The notes beneath the pieces were generated by a model. That model saw only the letters and a program-made list of their open reading frames with translations. It was not told the DNA's origin and did no database searches. This document shows positions 46,258 to 56,928 of a stretch of 64,000 nucleotides of DNA, one piece after another. The DNA lies in assembly GCA_013146195.2 (NCBI GenBank), contig CM028379.1:85302156-85366155 (forward strand), in the 5' to 3' direction. Positions within the stretch are counted from its first letter, which is position 1. Each line of letters opens with the position of its first letter. The translations under genes and the position numbers were made by a program. The stretch is from Codonopsis lanceolata (Eukaryota > Streptophyta > Magnoliopsida > Asterales > Campanulaceae).

Positions 46258-48021
46258 TGTGGGCTCCTGTGACGTGCGCCCGCGCCCTGCGCGCCCTTGG
46301 TTAGGGTTGCGCGTACGTACGGATGCGGGACACCACTGCTCTCATTCCACCCTCCCTTTTTTAGGAGATGACGAAATCAAAAGTGCGAGAGGAGTGCTGT
46401 CTATGATAGCGCGTTGGAATGCGCCTCGGTTGCCTTTAGTGGATTTTTGATCCAATATGGGAACTTTGGGTTTCCCGTATCAAGTTATCCCTTTTTTTAG
46501 GGGATACCAGGATATGGGAATGCATCACTCTTTCATGCCCATTTTCCCTTTTTTAGGGAAAAACGGGAAAGTGCAAAAAAAAGATGTTGCGACGCCCCCA
46601 CTATCGATTTTATTAAAAATAGTCTTATGGCCCGTTTCGGATCACTATGGAAGATTTGGGTTTCCCGCATCAAGTTATCCCTTGTTTAGGGGATATCAGG
46701 ATATGGGAATACACCACCCTTTCATTCCCATTTTCCCATTTTTAGGGGAAAACAGAAAAGTGCAAGAAAGGGGTGCTGGGAGGCCCCACTAGATCCAAAA
46801 GGTTTTAGAGTCGCCATCTTTATTTTAAGGCAAAAATAAAGCAAAACCAGAAAATAGAAAAGAAAAACCAGAGATAGAAAACGAGTTCGGAGGCTAAGTT
46901 ACGAGTTGGGAAGGTGCTAGGCACCCAACTCGCCCTTCGGTCTCAAAATAGTTTTTGGCTAAAGTATGCTTATTGTTATATTTATTTAGCAAATAAATAA
47001 AGCATTAAAAGACAGGAAAATAAAGCAAATACATCTGTGGCTACATTATTTACGGACTTACAGCCATTACCTTACAATAATTACAAATGTATTTAAATAT
47101 ATTTGGCCATTATAACGGCTCTTTTACATAATATTTCCTAATCTAATATAGGCAGCACAACGGCTTATATTGACTACATTGGGCCGGATTTAAATAACAA
47201 CTTTTTATAAAAATAAATTAAAAAATAAGTAAATAAATAAAACGCCCTTAAATGCTATTACCTTTTAGAGCGGGGTGTGCTCGCTCTGTCCTTCTCGGGA
47301 GAGGGAGACTTTTATTGCTGTTGCTGATGTGATTCGGGCAGAGTGACGGCTTATATATGGTAGTTTTGGCTTACTCACTCGGGCAGAATGGCTTAGTTTT
47401 GGTGGTTTTGGCCTATCTGGTTGGGCGGAATAACGGCTTATTTCGGGTGATTTTGGCCTATTTGCTCGGGTAGAGTAACGGCTTACTTTATGGTTTTTGG
47501 GCAGAGGAAATATGGTGGATACCTAACTAAAGGGCTAGGGATCACTTTAACCAGTTGGATTTGTATTTAGAGGAGGTTTGGCAGGGTTTTTAAGGCTTTA
47601 TGAGAGGAGGGATCGCACACTGCGTAAAAATTACGTAGAGTTTTCCTGGGCTTCTAGCCTTCATCGAGAAATCTGTTTCAAAGCATAGCCGGGGACCTCT
47701 ATTTATAGTTGGATTTGTGCTTCATCGGCTTGTACCGCGGGCTTGCCATTTTGTACAATGCGTTAACGAAGTGGGCACTATTCGGGACCTTGGCGCGGCC
47801 AAACATCACTTTGGGCGCGGCGCCAAGGCCACGTGGCGCGGCGCCAAGCTACTATTACAGCTTCAATTTTCGACACTTCCCCCCTGCAGTTCACTATTCA
47901 TGCATCCTACTTTTCCTTTTGCATTTTCAACCCTGTAACTTGATATTTTAATAAGTTTAAACAGTTCTTGATATCACATGCCAAAGTTACATATCAGGGG
48001 TACGAAATTGGGGTGTCTACA
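46258..48021 (-). repeat. Solo LTR of the Tat-lineage family (1764 bp)
   Basis: Minus strand starts TGTAGACACCCCAATTTCG and ends with CAGGAGCCCACA. It is bounded by GTGGG at 46253-46257 and GTGGG at 48022-48026, a perfect 5-bp target duplication, with no interior sequence, so it is a solo LTR made by LTR-LTR recombination. It matches the 3' LTR at 53627-55423 over its length. TATAAATA (minus) at 47700-47707, with GC-rich palindromes upstream at 47789-47849. Confidence 0.88.
47789..47849. promoter_or_regulatory. Cluster of TTGGCGC/GCGCCAA palindromes in the solo LTR
   Basis: Three imperfect copies: CTTGGCGCGGCCAA (47789-47802), TTGGGCGCGGCGCCAAGG (47811-47828) and GTGGCGCGGCGCCAAGC (47833-47849). 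A CACGTG G-box sits at 47830-47835 between two copies. The cluster is about 80-150 bp upstream of the TATA box on the minus strand. Confidence 0.8.
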
Positions 48022-48693
48022 GTGGGACAACCGGAGGTTGTGAGCCTGTGGACAGCCGGACAGGTTGGAGGATTTCAGAGGGAGAGAGATCGATGGCAGG
48101 CTGAGAAGACAAGAGAGTGATCGATGGTCGGATGTGATAGTGGACTGAGACTAAGAGAGAGAGAGAGCGACGCTGATGCATGCAGTGGCGAACCGCGAAC
48201 TGAAAGCCAATGGCCGCTTATCTCTCAGACTCTCACACCGTCACAGAGAACAGAGAGAAGTGGAGCAGGAGAACTCGGAATTGAAGAGAGAGCAAATGAG
48301 AAATGTGAATTCACTGAATTGATTTGAGATATTAATGTGAGTTTGAATTTTGACTTTTGAGACTCACTTGGGTGAATGAGTGGTTTTGGGGGAGTCTTGG
48401 AAGTTGGAATATTTTTGGGTTAGTGAACTACTGAACTGTGATGTGAATACACACTACATTTTGTAATCTTTCTTTTCCAACTTTTTAGTAATCTTTTTTT
48501 TAGATTAATGGTATATTTTCAATTTTCAATTTTGGCGGGTTACCCGCCCCCGCCCCACCTCGGCCCGTGGCACGTACAGTCCAAGCCCGTTACGCCCGCC
48601 TCCCAGCGGACCTATAATTTGTCAACCTAACCCACCTTTTTTGCTTGACAGGGCGGACCAACCCAATGGGTTTGGCCCATTTTGACGACTCTA
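48022..48693 (-). other. hAT element terminal region
   Basis: GA-rich sequence then a GC-rich end with CCCGCCCCCGCCCCACC and the terminal sequence finishing at about 48693 in TTTTGACGACTCTA. No gene. The outer 8-bp target duplication cannot be checked because the other end is missing. Confidence 0.55.
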
Positions 48694-49129
48694 AACGTAG
48701 GCAACCTTCGGGTTCGGTCGAACATGTATGAAAGCATAAGGAAGATTTGTTATATCAGAGAAGGGTGTTACATCTCGTGCTTGACTGACAAAGAGAAAAA
48801 CCACTACAGAGCTATTAAAACATTTCGAATCAAAACATAAATATATAAAATCCATTTGTGCAACCAAGGAATACATGTCCTAGACATATAGATAATCATT
48901 TTTACAAACCCCTATATTATTGCCTAAACCCCAAACACCCAAAACCTCATAAACCTCTTTCCATATTTCTGAAATGGTCCCTTCAACGTATGCGACGTCC
49001 TAGCCGAGACCATATACTTATGCAAGGCGCAGAGGATGCCCCAACATCACTTGGATGAGAACCTTCTAAACTTTCCTCGTCCTAATCATCAGCTTTCCCA
49101 TTATCATGAATAGTAGGATTACTTGGGCC
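48694..49129. other. No gene seen
   Basis: Flank of the DUF7745-like fragment and beyond; short frames only. Confidence 0.5.
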
Positions 49130-49664
49130 AACACCATTGCCACGCTGGGTATTACTCTACCTGCCAGCATTACTTGGGACTGCTCCATCGTTCTGTCGAG
49201 CATTACTTCGTTGTCCTGCGTTACTTAATATGGGAGGAGCATTGTTTGGCCTTGCCTCATCAGGAGCACGTGCCATATGGGCTCCAAGGCCGTATACCCT
49301 TTGAAATTCTTCTTGTAAGGCTTGAGGGACCACAAAACCAGAACTTTCAAGGTCCTCGCCAATTTCCATGAGTCGGGCATCTATGCCACTTGTGACCCGC
49401 CTGGACAAGATTCCCTTGAGCACACGCCTAATGAGTCCGGAATGCTCCTCGGTAGCAAAAAGTATCCATGACAGATAGTCATAGGACAGGAACATGTTTT
49501 CAGAGAAAGTGTTGGTTGTGGCCCGTAGAGGATAATCTATTTCCCACATACCCTGGATGAGAGAAGCCACATTCCCCACAATAATCAACATGTCCATCAG
49601 AGGATGCTTCTCATCGGGATTAACCTGCTCTCTACCAAATTAATGGAGAATCCGATAGGGTAGA
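49130..49664 (-). pseudogene. DUF7745-like protein fragment (C-terminal half)
   Basis: Minus-strand frame with YRILH-FGREQVNPDEKHPL (one stop), MFLSYDYLSWILFATEE and SGIDARLMEIGEDLESSG, VVPQALQEEFQRVYGLG. It is a clear paralogue of the plus-strand gene at 60494-62318 (which has SHEYLAWIMVTAEG and TGIDARLMEIGEDIDSSG). It is cut at its N-terminal side exactly where the SIRE-like LTR ends (49665). Asn/Ala-rich C-terminal tail instead of the 37-residue repeats of the paralogue. Function unknown. Confidence 0.6.
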
Positions 49665-50891
49665 TGTTGGTCCCGGAGTAGGCTCAATCTAGGCTAGAAG
49701 GGGGGGGGTTGAATAGCCTAGTTGTGTTTTTATAAAAACTTTTTCAAACACTTCTTAATGATTTCTTAAAAGGATTTTACTAGAAGTGTTAATGCAGCGG
49801 AAAACGAAGGAGGTTCTGAACTGATCGGTAGGTTGCTTAAGTAACGCACAGATTCAGTAGCGATTCTTGTTAAGTATAGGCAGTTAATAGAAATGTAGAA
49901 ACAGATCAGACAGAACACAGAGTTTAGAAGTGGTTCGTACTATGAATAGTACTACGTCCACTACCAAAGTGGTTAGCTTTGGATTTTAAAAGGTGCACTT
50001 GTTTATCCACTAGGTTTATAAGTAAGATCTCTAATGGATCGTGTACAAAATGAGTTTTCAACCAAGTGTATAATGGTGAGAGAAACAATCAATGATTAAT
50101 TGTTCTCTCACGTGCTAAAGTAAAGAACAGTTTTTAAAATCAAACTAGATGAAGCTGAAATGGAGTAAAGATTGGCAGATCTGCAGCTTCAGGAAGTTTG
50201 GAGAAGTGTTAGTTCTTGTCCTTTTGATCTCTTGAATGCTTGAGTGTTGAAGATGAAGCTTGAATGTTTAATGCGCAAGATGTGTATTTTCAGATCTTCA
50301 AAACTTGAATAAATACCAGAGAGATCTTTTGGACCGTTGGACTGAGGCAGAGAGAACTGTGTCCAACGTTCTATTGCATTGAATGCAATTCGGCGCTTTG
50401 GGGTATGTATGAGGCACAGTCATCAGAGATGCAGTGTGTGCAGAGAAGACATTCCCAAATAAAGTAAGGTTTCAGGTTGCAGGCGTTGCAGCTGTGAAAG
50501 TCTTCTTAGCCAAAAAGAGTAATGTCTTCAGACTTCATGTTTCAGGAGACAGACTGGACAGTTGTCAATATGTAGTTGACTTCTTTTGTGTGAAATCCGA
50601 TGAAGATATTTTGACTAGATATTTCAAAAAATATCTAATTTAGACGTTATGTGACATAATCCATGTTTTGGCTAGTCTTGATTTTTCGCTCTTGAGCAGA
50701 CTTCAAAGTCTGCTGTTCTTCCAAGGCTGTTGTTGAAGCCTGCTTGTCTGCGCCTTAACTAACACTAAACAGTTCTAAACAACCTTGATTCTAAGACAGT
50801 TGCCACACTAATCGGTGCGCAGACCTATTAGCCACTATACAATAGAATCAGAAGATGACTCAACCAAATCTAGAGCCTATGAGAGTCAACA
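49665..50891 (-). repeat. 3' LTR of the second SIRE-like element
   Basis: Minus strand starts TGTTGACTCTCATAGG at 50891 and ends GGGACCAACA at 49665; pairs with 32405-33614. TATTTATT (minus) at 50308-50315 with the palindrome ATTGCATTGAATGCAAT at 50373-50389 upstream. Preceded by a polypurine tract, so this is the 3' LTR. The flank 49660-49664 is GTAGA; the matching copy is outside what remains. Confidence 0.85.
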
Positions 50892-50905
50892 ATCTCCTCC
50901 TATTT
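50892..50905 (-). other. Polypurine tract of the second SIRE-like element
   Basis: Minus strand ATAGGAGGAGAT immediately before the LTR, preceded by GATGATGACATCAACCAA, a context typical of SIRE-type copia elements. Confidence 0.8.
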
Positions 50906-51284
50906 GGTTGATGTCATCATCTCAGCTACTAGCAGACTTTGAATCATGCATTGAGATAATAACATGTCTTAAAGATTTTATTAAGAAGAGCAGACATGCC
51001 TCTCAGAGCAGAAGTCTTAGTAGAGAGATAGCTAGACTAAGTACTTACAAGATAAGAACATGAATATCGAGTATAAAGTAAAGCAGAGTTTAAATCTTTA
51101 GAAATAAGCACATAAATAAAAAGATTTAAACGCGAAGTTTAAATAGATCAGATCATGATAAGATAGAGCAATTTAAACTTAAAAGAAACATAAATCATCT
51201 GTTATTAAACAGGCTGTTTAACGGCAGAAGTTTTTCAAACAGCAGAGTTTGAATCAAAAGATATAGAACAGAATACCAACATGT
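50906..51284 (-). other. Untranslated spacer between env-like ORF and 3' LTR
   Basis: AT-rich, non-coding. Contains AAACAGGCTGTTT, an inverted repeat near 51208. Confidence 0.6.
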
Positions 51285-53626
51285 TCAGAATAGATGTGGT
51301 TGGGTGCGTCGACGTTCTAAGTAGTCACCAACCCAGATTTTGATTCTGTCATTTAGGCGTTCTCGTAGTCTGTTCTGTTCTTCAATAAGAGCTTGATTTA
51401 AAAAGTGTGTAGCTCTCTCCTCCACGATGGCAACCCGCGCCTTCATTGGCACGTTCGACATGGCGAACAGGAGTGAAGTCAGCAACCTCACGTTTGTTGA
51501 TGACAGCTCGCGCCAAGTCGGTCTTGAGCTCATCAAAAAGATCACGAATGCTGATCTACTGAGAGTGAAGCATGCCGATCAGAGACGCCTGATGGTCTTG
51601 AACGAGAAACCGATGAGTAGAGGCTTGAGCGGTATCGTTCACCAGCTGATCAACAATCTTTCCGATATCAAAGATTGTAGCATGAGTGGCATTTAAGCCA
51701 TAGTTAAGTACTTCGATCTACTGGGCCATGGAGGAGATTGTGTTGTTAATCCGTTCTAGGTTGGCATTGTTGGTGTGAAGGAGGTCAAGAAGAGCAAGGT
51801 CAGTAGTGTTTGAAGGAAGGTAAGAAGGGTTAAGATTGATTGAGATATGGGTTTCGGAAGGGTTAGGAGCAAAGTTTGGAGAGGAGGAAGAGGAAGCAGG
51901 TTGGTGAGCAGCAGAGACTGTAGTCGGAGGAGAAGAGGGTTTAGAATCAAGTTCAATGTTAGTGTCTGAGCTACTGACATTGGAGGAAGTAGAAGAGGAA
52001 GAAAAGGCTTCTAGAAGATGGGAGGGAAAAGGATAATCAGGTAAAAGAATGAAATTTGGAGGGGAGACAGAAGGGTATAGAAGATCAGAGATGGAAGTGA
52101 GATTAAAGAGAAAAGAATGAGTAGCAGGAGAGATAGAGGGAAACAGAATCTGGTATAAGTCAGCAGAGATGGAAATGGGGGTAATGTACTGGGAGATAGG
52201 AGGAAAGATTTCTAGTAGGAAAGCTGTTTGGTAGAGAAGAGTGGATAGGTGAGGATCAAGAGAGGAGAAGTTTTCTGGCATAGAGAAGGAAGGAGAAGAG
52301 TTTGCGGGAACAGGAATGATGGCTAGAGAGGAGTCGGTAAGGATAGTGGAGATAGGTTCGGGAGAAGAGGGTGGAGAAGGAATGGTGTCTAGGGTAAGAG
52401 AAGGTGGAGAAGAAGGTGTTGGTACCACAGACTTCTTGCGAAGGCTGCGTTTCTTCCTTTTTGGAACAGGAGAGATGGGCTCCTCCTCAACAACAGCAGG
52501 GGTTGATGAGGAAGTAGGAGAAGAAGGGGTAGCAGCAGGCTCCTCCCCAACAGCAGCAGGGGCTGTTGAAGAAATAAGAGAGGGAGATGAAGAAGAAATA
52601 GGAGAGGAAGGAGGAATAAATCGAATGAAAGGTTCAAAAGGTTCGGTGCGTTTGGACTTACGTTTTCGAGACCGAAGTGGAGCAGTGCAGTTCAAGAGCC
52701 TTAACAGCACGGGGTAGGAAAGCACGGCGCAGCTTCTTCTTTTTTCTTTTTGACTTGGGAGCTGGCAGGGTTGGCAGCAACAAAGCTGGAAGAAGAGATT
52801 TTCCTCTTCTTGGCAACAGGCTCCTCCTCAACGGAAGAATTCTTCTTCTTTTTGGATGTGGTGGAGGGAGCAGGGTCGACTGTTTTGCTTGAACAGCCCT
52901 CTGCAGTAGCTTCCTTTTGGAGCTTCTTGTCTAGCTGCTTAGCCATGAAGGCATCCACCGTTATCTCTGGATTGATCTTGAGTATCACAAGAGGAGGTAG
53001 GTTCATAGCATGGACTATGAGCAGAGGAGGGAGACTTTGTTGTGCTCTCTTCTCATTCTTCAGTTTCTAGTGGTTGATGATGAAGGTGCTGGTGAACTGG
53101 ATGAACTTCAGGACCTTCTTCTTCTCAAAGTTTATTACGTGTTTAAGGAATGACCTGTTTGAGCGAAGAAGAGAGTTGATAAGGCGAATAAAAGGCCGAT
53201 TCTGCTTGATAGAAGCTTTAACAGCATCAACAGCATCACGTAGTAGCTCGAAAAGGATCTGTGCCCAGTTAAGTCGAATGTTGAGGATGACGGCAGAAAT
53301 GTATTCCAGCTGGTCTGTAGTCATCACGTCATGAGTGCCATTCTTAAAAATCAGACTTTTATTGAAGAGATGGCTGATGAAATAGACGTCATCTTTGAAC
53401 AGAGTTCTCTTCATCTTTGCTTGAGCCTCCCTTAGGGTGTTCTCCACACGCATGTAAAGGCAAAGGCTTTCTCAGCATCAATGAGCGAAGTAGGTCCATC
53501 GAATTCAACGCCGATACTCTTGGCGATTCTGGATGCAGAGATGGTGATGGAGATGGTCCTGACAACAGCCGAGATGGAAGTTCTGGATTCATTGATAATG
53601 GCCTTCTAGAAGAATTCTTCCGCTAG
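51285..53626 (-). pseudogene. Env-position ORF of the second SIRE-like element, 5' truncated
   Basis: Paralogue of 29697-32252. On the minus strand from 53626: LAEEF (then a stop), SRIAKSIGVEFDGPTSL, TLFKDDVYFISHLFNKSL, INPEITVDAFMAKQLDKK, a Lys/Ser/Pro-rich middle, then ERATHFLNQALIEEQNRL and GDYLERRRTQPHLF with the stop near 51285. At least four frame breaks. The Tat-lineage LTR at 53627 splits it just before LAEEF, so the first roughly 70 residues are missing. It is followed on the same strand by the polypurine tract and 3' LTR, which fixes the normal place of this ORF in the element. Confidence 0.78.
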
Positions 53627-55423
53627 TGTGGGTTCCCGGGAAACGTGCTCCTGCGCCCCGCGCACCCTTGGATAGGGGTGCATGTACGTGCGGATGCAGT
53701 GACATCCATTGCTCTTGTTCCACCCTCCCTTTTCTAGGGGAGGACGAAATCAAAAGTGCGAGAGGAGTGCTGTCAGAATAGCGCGTTTGAATGCGCCTCG
53801 GTTGCCTTTAGTGGATTTTGATCCAATATGGGAGTTTTGGGTTTTCTATGTCAAGTTATCCCTTTTTTAGGGGATACCAGGATATAGGAATGCATCACCC
53901 TTCTATTTCCATTCTCCCTTTTTTAGGGGAAAACGTGAAAGTGAAAGGAAGGAATGTTGCAGCGCCCCCACTATGGATTTTATGAAAATAGCCTTATGGT
54001 CTATCTCGGATCACTATGGGTGCTTTGGGTTTTCTACATCAAGTTATCCCTTTTTTAGGGGATACCAGGACGTAGGAATACATCACCTTTCCATTCCCAT
54101 TCTCCTTTTTTTAGGGGAGAACGGAAAAGTGCAAGAAAAGATGTTGCGAGGCCCCACTGGATCCAAAATGTTTTAGAGTCGCCATCTTTATTTTAAGGAA
54201 TAAATAAAGCAAAACCAAAAAGAAAACCAGAGATAATGAAAACGGGTTCGGAGGCTAAGTTACGAGTTGGGAAGGTGCTAGGCACCCAACTCGCCCTTTC
54301 GATCTCAAAAGCTTTTGGCTAAAGTATGTTTTTTGTTATATTTATTTAACAGATAAATAAAGCATTAACTGCCTACAAATACATCCATTTATCTACATTA
54401 TTTACAGACTTGCAACTGTCTCTTTTACAAATAATTACAAATATACTTGAAAATATTTGGCCATAATAACGGCTACATTTAGTACTATTTCCTAACTAAA
54501 TCCTGGCAGCACAACTGCTTATATATCTACATTGGGCCGGATTGGAAATAATACTTTTACAAATGAAAGCTTTAAAATAAAACTTACTGACAGCCTAGGG
54601 TGTGCTCCCTCTGTCCTTCAGGGAGAGGGAGTCTTTTTTGTTGTTGTGTGTTGTGAAGTGTTGTGAAGATTCAGGTAGAGTGGCTGCTTCCCAAAGTTAC
54701 TTTTGGCCTCAGGATTTCGGCAGAGTAACTGTTTGTTTTTGGTTGTTTGTTGGCTTGAGGTAGACGAAAATCGGGCAGAATAAGGGCTTATTTCTGGCTG
54801 ATTTGCCCTTTTAAATCGGGCAGAGCAACTGCTCTTTCCACGATTTTTGGACTAGGGAAATTGGGTGGATACCTAGCTGGGGGGCTAAGGCTCACTTCTA
54901 CCGGTTGGTTTTGTGTTTGGAAGAGGTTTGGCAGGGTTTCGAGGCTTTTTGAGGTGATCACTCACTATCTCACTTCGCTCTCTATTTCTCCAGTGTAACG
55001 AGAACGCGGAGAATTTTTTATCGATGAAAGGTGTGCTGAATGAGGAGCCGAGGGCCTGTATTTATAGGCTGGAGAAGGGACATGCTGGGAATTTAATTTT
55101 CCTCCTTGTGCATTGATCGGCTTGTACACAGCGCAGACAAGTTTGAGCTTTACGGCGATTGAAGAAGAAAACTGGGCGCAATCAAGCCCAAATTGGGCGC
55201 AGCAAAGCAAATTGGCCGCCATGCCCAATTTTCATGTGGGTGGCGCCTTATTTTCAATATCTTTCAATTTTTGCACTTTAAACCCTATAGTTCATCCTTT
55301 TGTGCATCCTGCTTTGTTCTTTTGCACGTTTGACCTTGTAACTTGACATTTGTTAATGCTTTAACAGGTTTTGATATTTTATGTCATGTCACATACCAGG
55401 GGTACGAAATTGGGGTGTCTACA
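53627..55423 (-). repeat. 3' LTR of the Tat-lineage element (1797 bp)
   Basis: Minus strand starts TGTAGACACCCCAATTTCG at 55423 and ends GTTTCCCGGGAACCCACA at 53627. TATAAATA (minus) at 55059-55066; palindromic GGGCGC/GGCGCC blocks at about 55170-55247 upstream of it. Same family as the solo LTR at 46258-48021. Confidence 0.85.
55209..55247. promoter_or_regulatory. Palindromic GGCGCC block in the Tat LTR, shared with an internal promoter
   Basis: The 39-bp block containing GCCATGCCCAATTTTCAT and GTGGCGCC differs from 60243-60281 at two positions only. It lies about 140-190 bp upstream of the LTR TATA box. Confidence 0.8.
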
Positions 55424-55436
55424 GAGCCCCTCAACG
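55424..55436 (-). other. Polypurine tract of the Tat-lineage element
   Basis: Minus strand CGTTGAGGGGCTC directly before the LTR start TGTAGACACC. Confidence 0.75.
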
Positions 55437-56928
55437 ATGGAGTCTACGAGTAACCCGCAGCTTACTGAGTAGACGAACACCGTTGATAAGAATAGACTCT
55501 CCAATTTCGTTCAATTGTAAAACGGGGGAGAAAGATGCAACAGATAGCAGTTATAATGCAACAATTAAAAATGTGAAACAAACCTCTATATCCTAGACCT
55601 TTTTAGTTGGTTATAGCAGGTTATCGCAATTTTTAAGCAGATATGCAAATTAAGTGCTCTGATGGTCGGACCTACTAATGTAGGCTGCCTACGTATCCCT
55701 TAATAAAAGGAATCAGACCAAACGTAGTTCGGCCTCAAGCAAGACGAACAACCAACGAGAATGTTGTGCTCTTTGGGTCAAAACCCATCCGAGAGCACAA
55801 ACGAAGAAAAGATTTTCATGTTTTTCGAAAAGCCGTATTCTTCCGGTCCGAAACCGTTGTCAAATACGGTATGAGAATTTTTGTGTTTTTCGAAAACCAT
55901 ATTTCAACCGATAAATACCTGTCGCTGAAAAACGTTAAGAGGCAGTTTCAAAATTATGTCTGGCTGGCCAAATGCCTTGTTTCTAAACATAATAAGAGGA
56001 CCTTCAGATTTTCGAAAACTGTACTCGACCGATAAATACCCGACATCGAATACGATAAAGAACTTTCTTCAAATTCTCCGAAAACTGTATCCAACTGATC
56101 AAAAATCTGCCGGATACGATAAAGACTTTTCTTTTCTTCTTCCTTTCTTTTTTTTTGTTTTTTGAATATTCCTCTTTTTTTTCTTTTTTTTTTTGAAACA
56201 AAAACCTTTTGAAAAAGATTTTTCTTTTATTTCTGAAAGCAGAATAAGAAAATCCTTACCTTTCTTACCTTTCTTATCTTTTCATGCTTTTGACTGGTGC
56301 TATGGTTCAGCGGATTTGGTCATTTCTGTCGTTCTGACTTTTTCATGTTGGGGATTTCTTCTTTTTTTTCTTTTGTTTTTTTTTTCTTTTTCACTTTTTT
56401 TTTCTTGATTTTCTTCATGACTTTATTTTTCCTCCGACTCTTTTTTTTCTTTCTTTCTTTTCTTTGATTGATTTTTCTTTTCTTTTCTTTTTGCATTTTT
56501 CTTCTCTTTTTTCTTTTTTTTTAACAAAAGAAAGGGGGCTTACCTTTGCCGTCGAATTTTCTGACTTTTCTGCTTGTCCTGCGGCTGACTTGTTGGAAAC
56601 ATGAGCTTTCCTTGTTCTTGGGATGAAAGGCCATCAGATTTGATTAACAAAATTGCTTTTGTTAACTTTCTGTTAAGTCTTAGGGGCCACTTTGCAACTT
56701 TGAAATTTTGAGGACTTAAGTGCTGATTCTAAGTTGCTTGGAGGGGAAAAGTGAAAATCCTCATATTCTCCTCCTTTTGTCTTACGGGATGAAGGAAGGA
56801 GTTTTCATTTCCTTCTTTCTGTCTGCCCAGCTTCCTCCATTGCCGACGGAGCGAACTTTCTTTCATTTTTTTCATTTTCTCTCCTTTTCTCAATTTTCTT
56901 CCGCCAAAAATTTTGTTTTTCTGCACAG
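55437..56928. other. Non-coding: diverged repeats and pyrimidine-rich tract
   Basis: 55790-56130 holds about five diverged repeats of roughly 80-110 bp built around TTTTCGAAAAC, CCGATAAATACC and ATACGATAAAGA. 56130-56530 is very T-rich (TTTTTCTTTTC-type). No gene. The region is the upstream part of the plus-strand gene that starts at 56929. Confidence 0.6.

Larger units (their letters stand above)
39755..48693 (-). mobile_element. hAT element, truncated and interrupted by two LTR elements
   Basis: The transposase is on the minus strand at 39755-41700. The right terminus near 48693 reads, on the minus strand, TAGAGTCGTCAAAATGGGCC, a common plant hAT terminal sequence. Between them are inserted the complete non-autonomous LTR element (41822-45831) and the solo LTR (46258-48021). 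Removing these joins a hAT element of about 3.2 kb. The left end is lost to the Athila-like insertion. Confidence 0.7.

Noticed and set aside
56266..56520. Phe/Leu-rich frames suggesting membrane proteins
   Set aside because: Products of a pyrimidine-rich tract; no start context, no homology.
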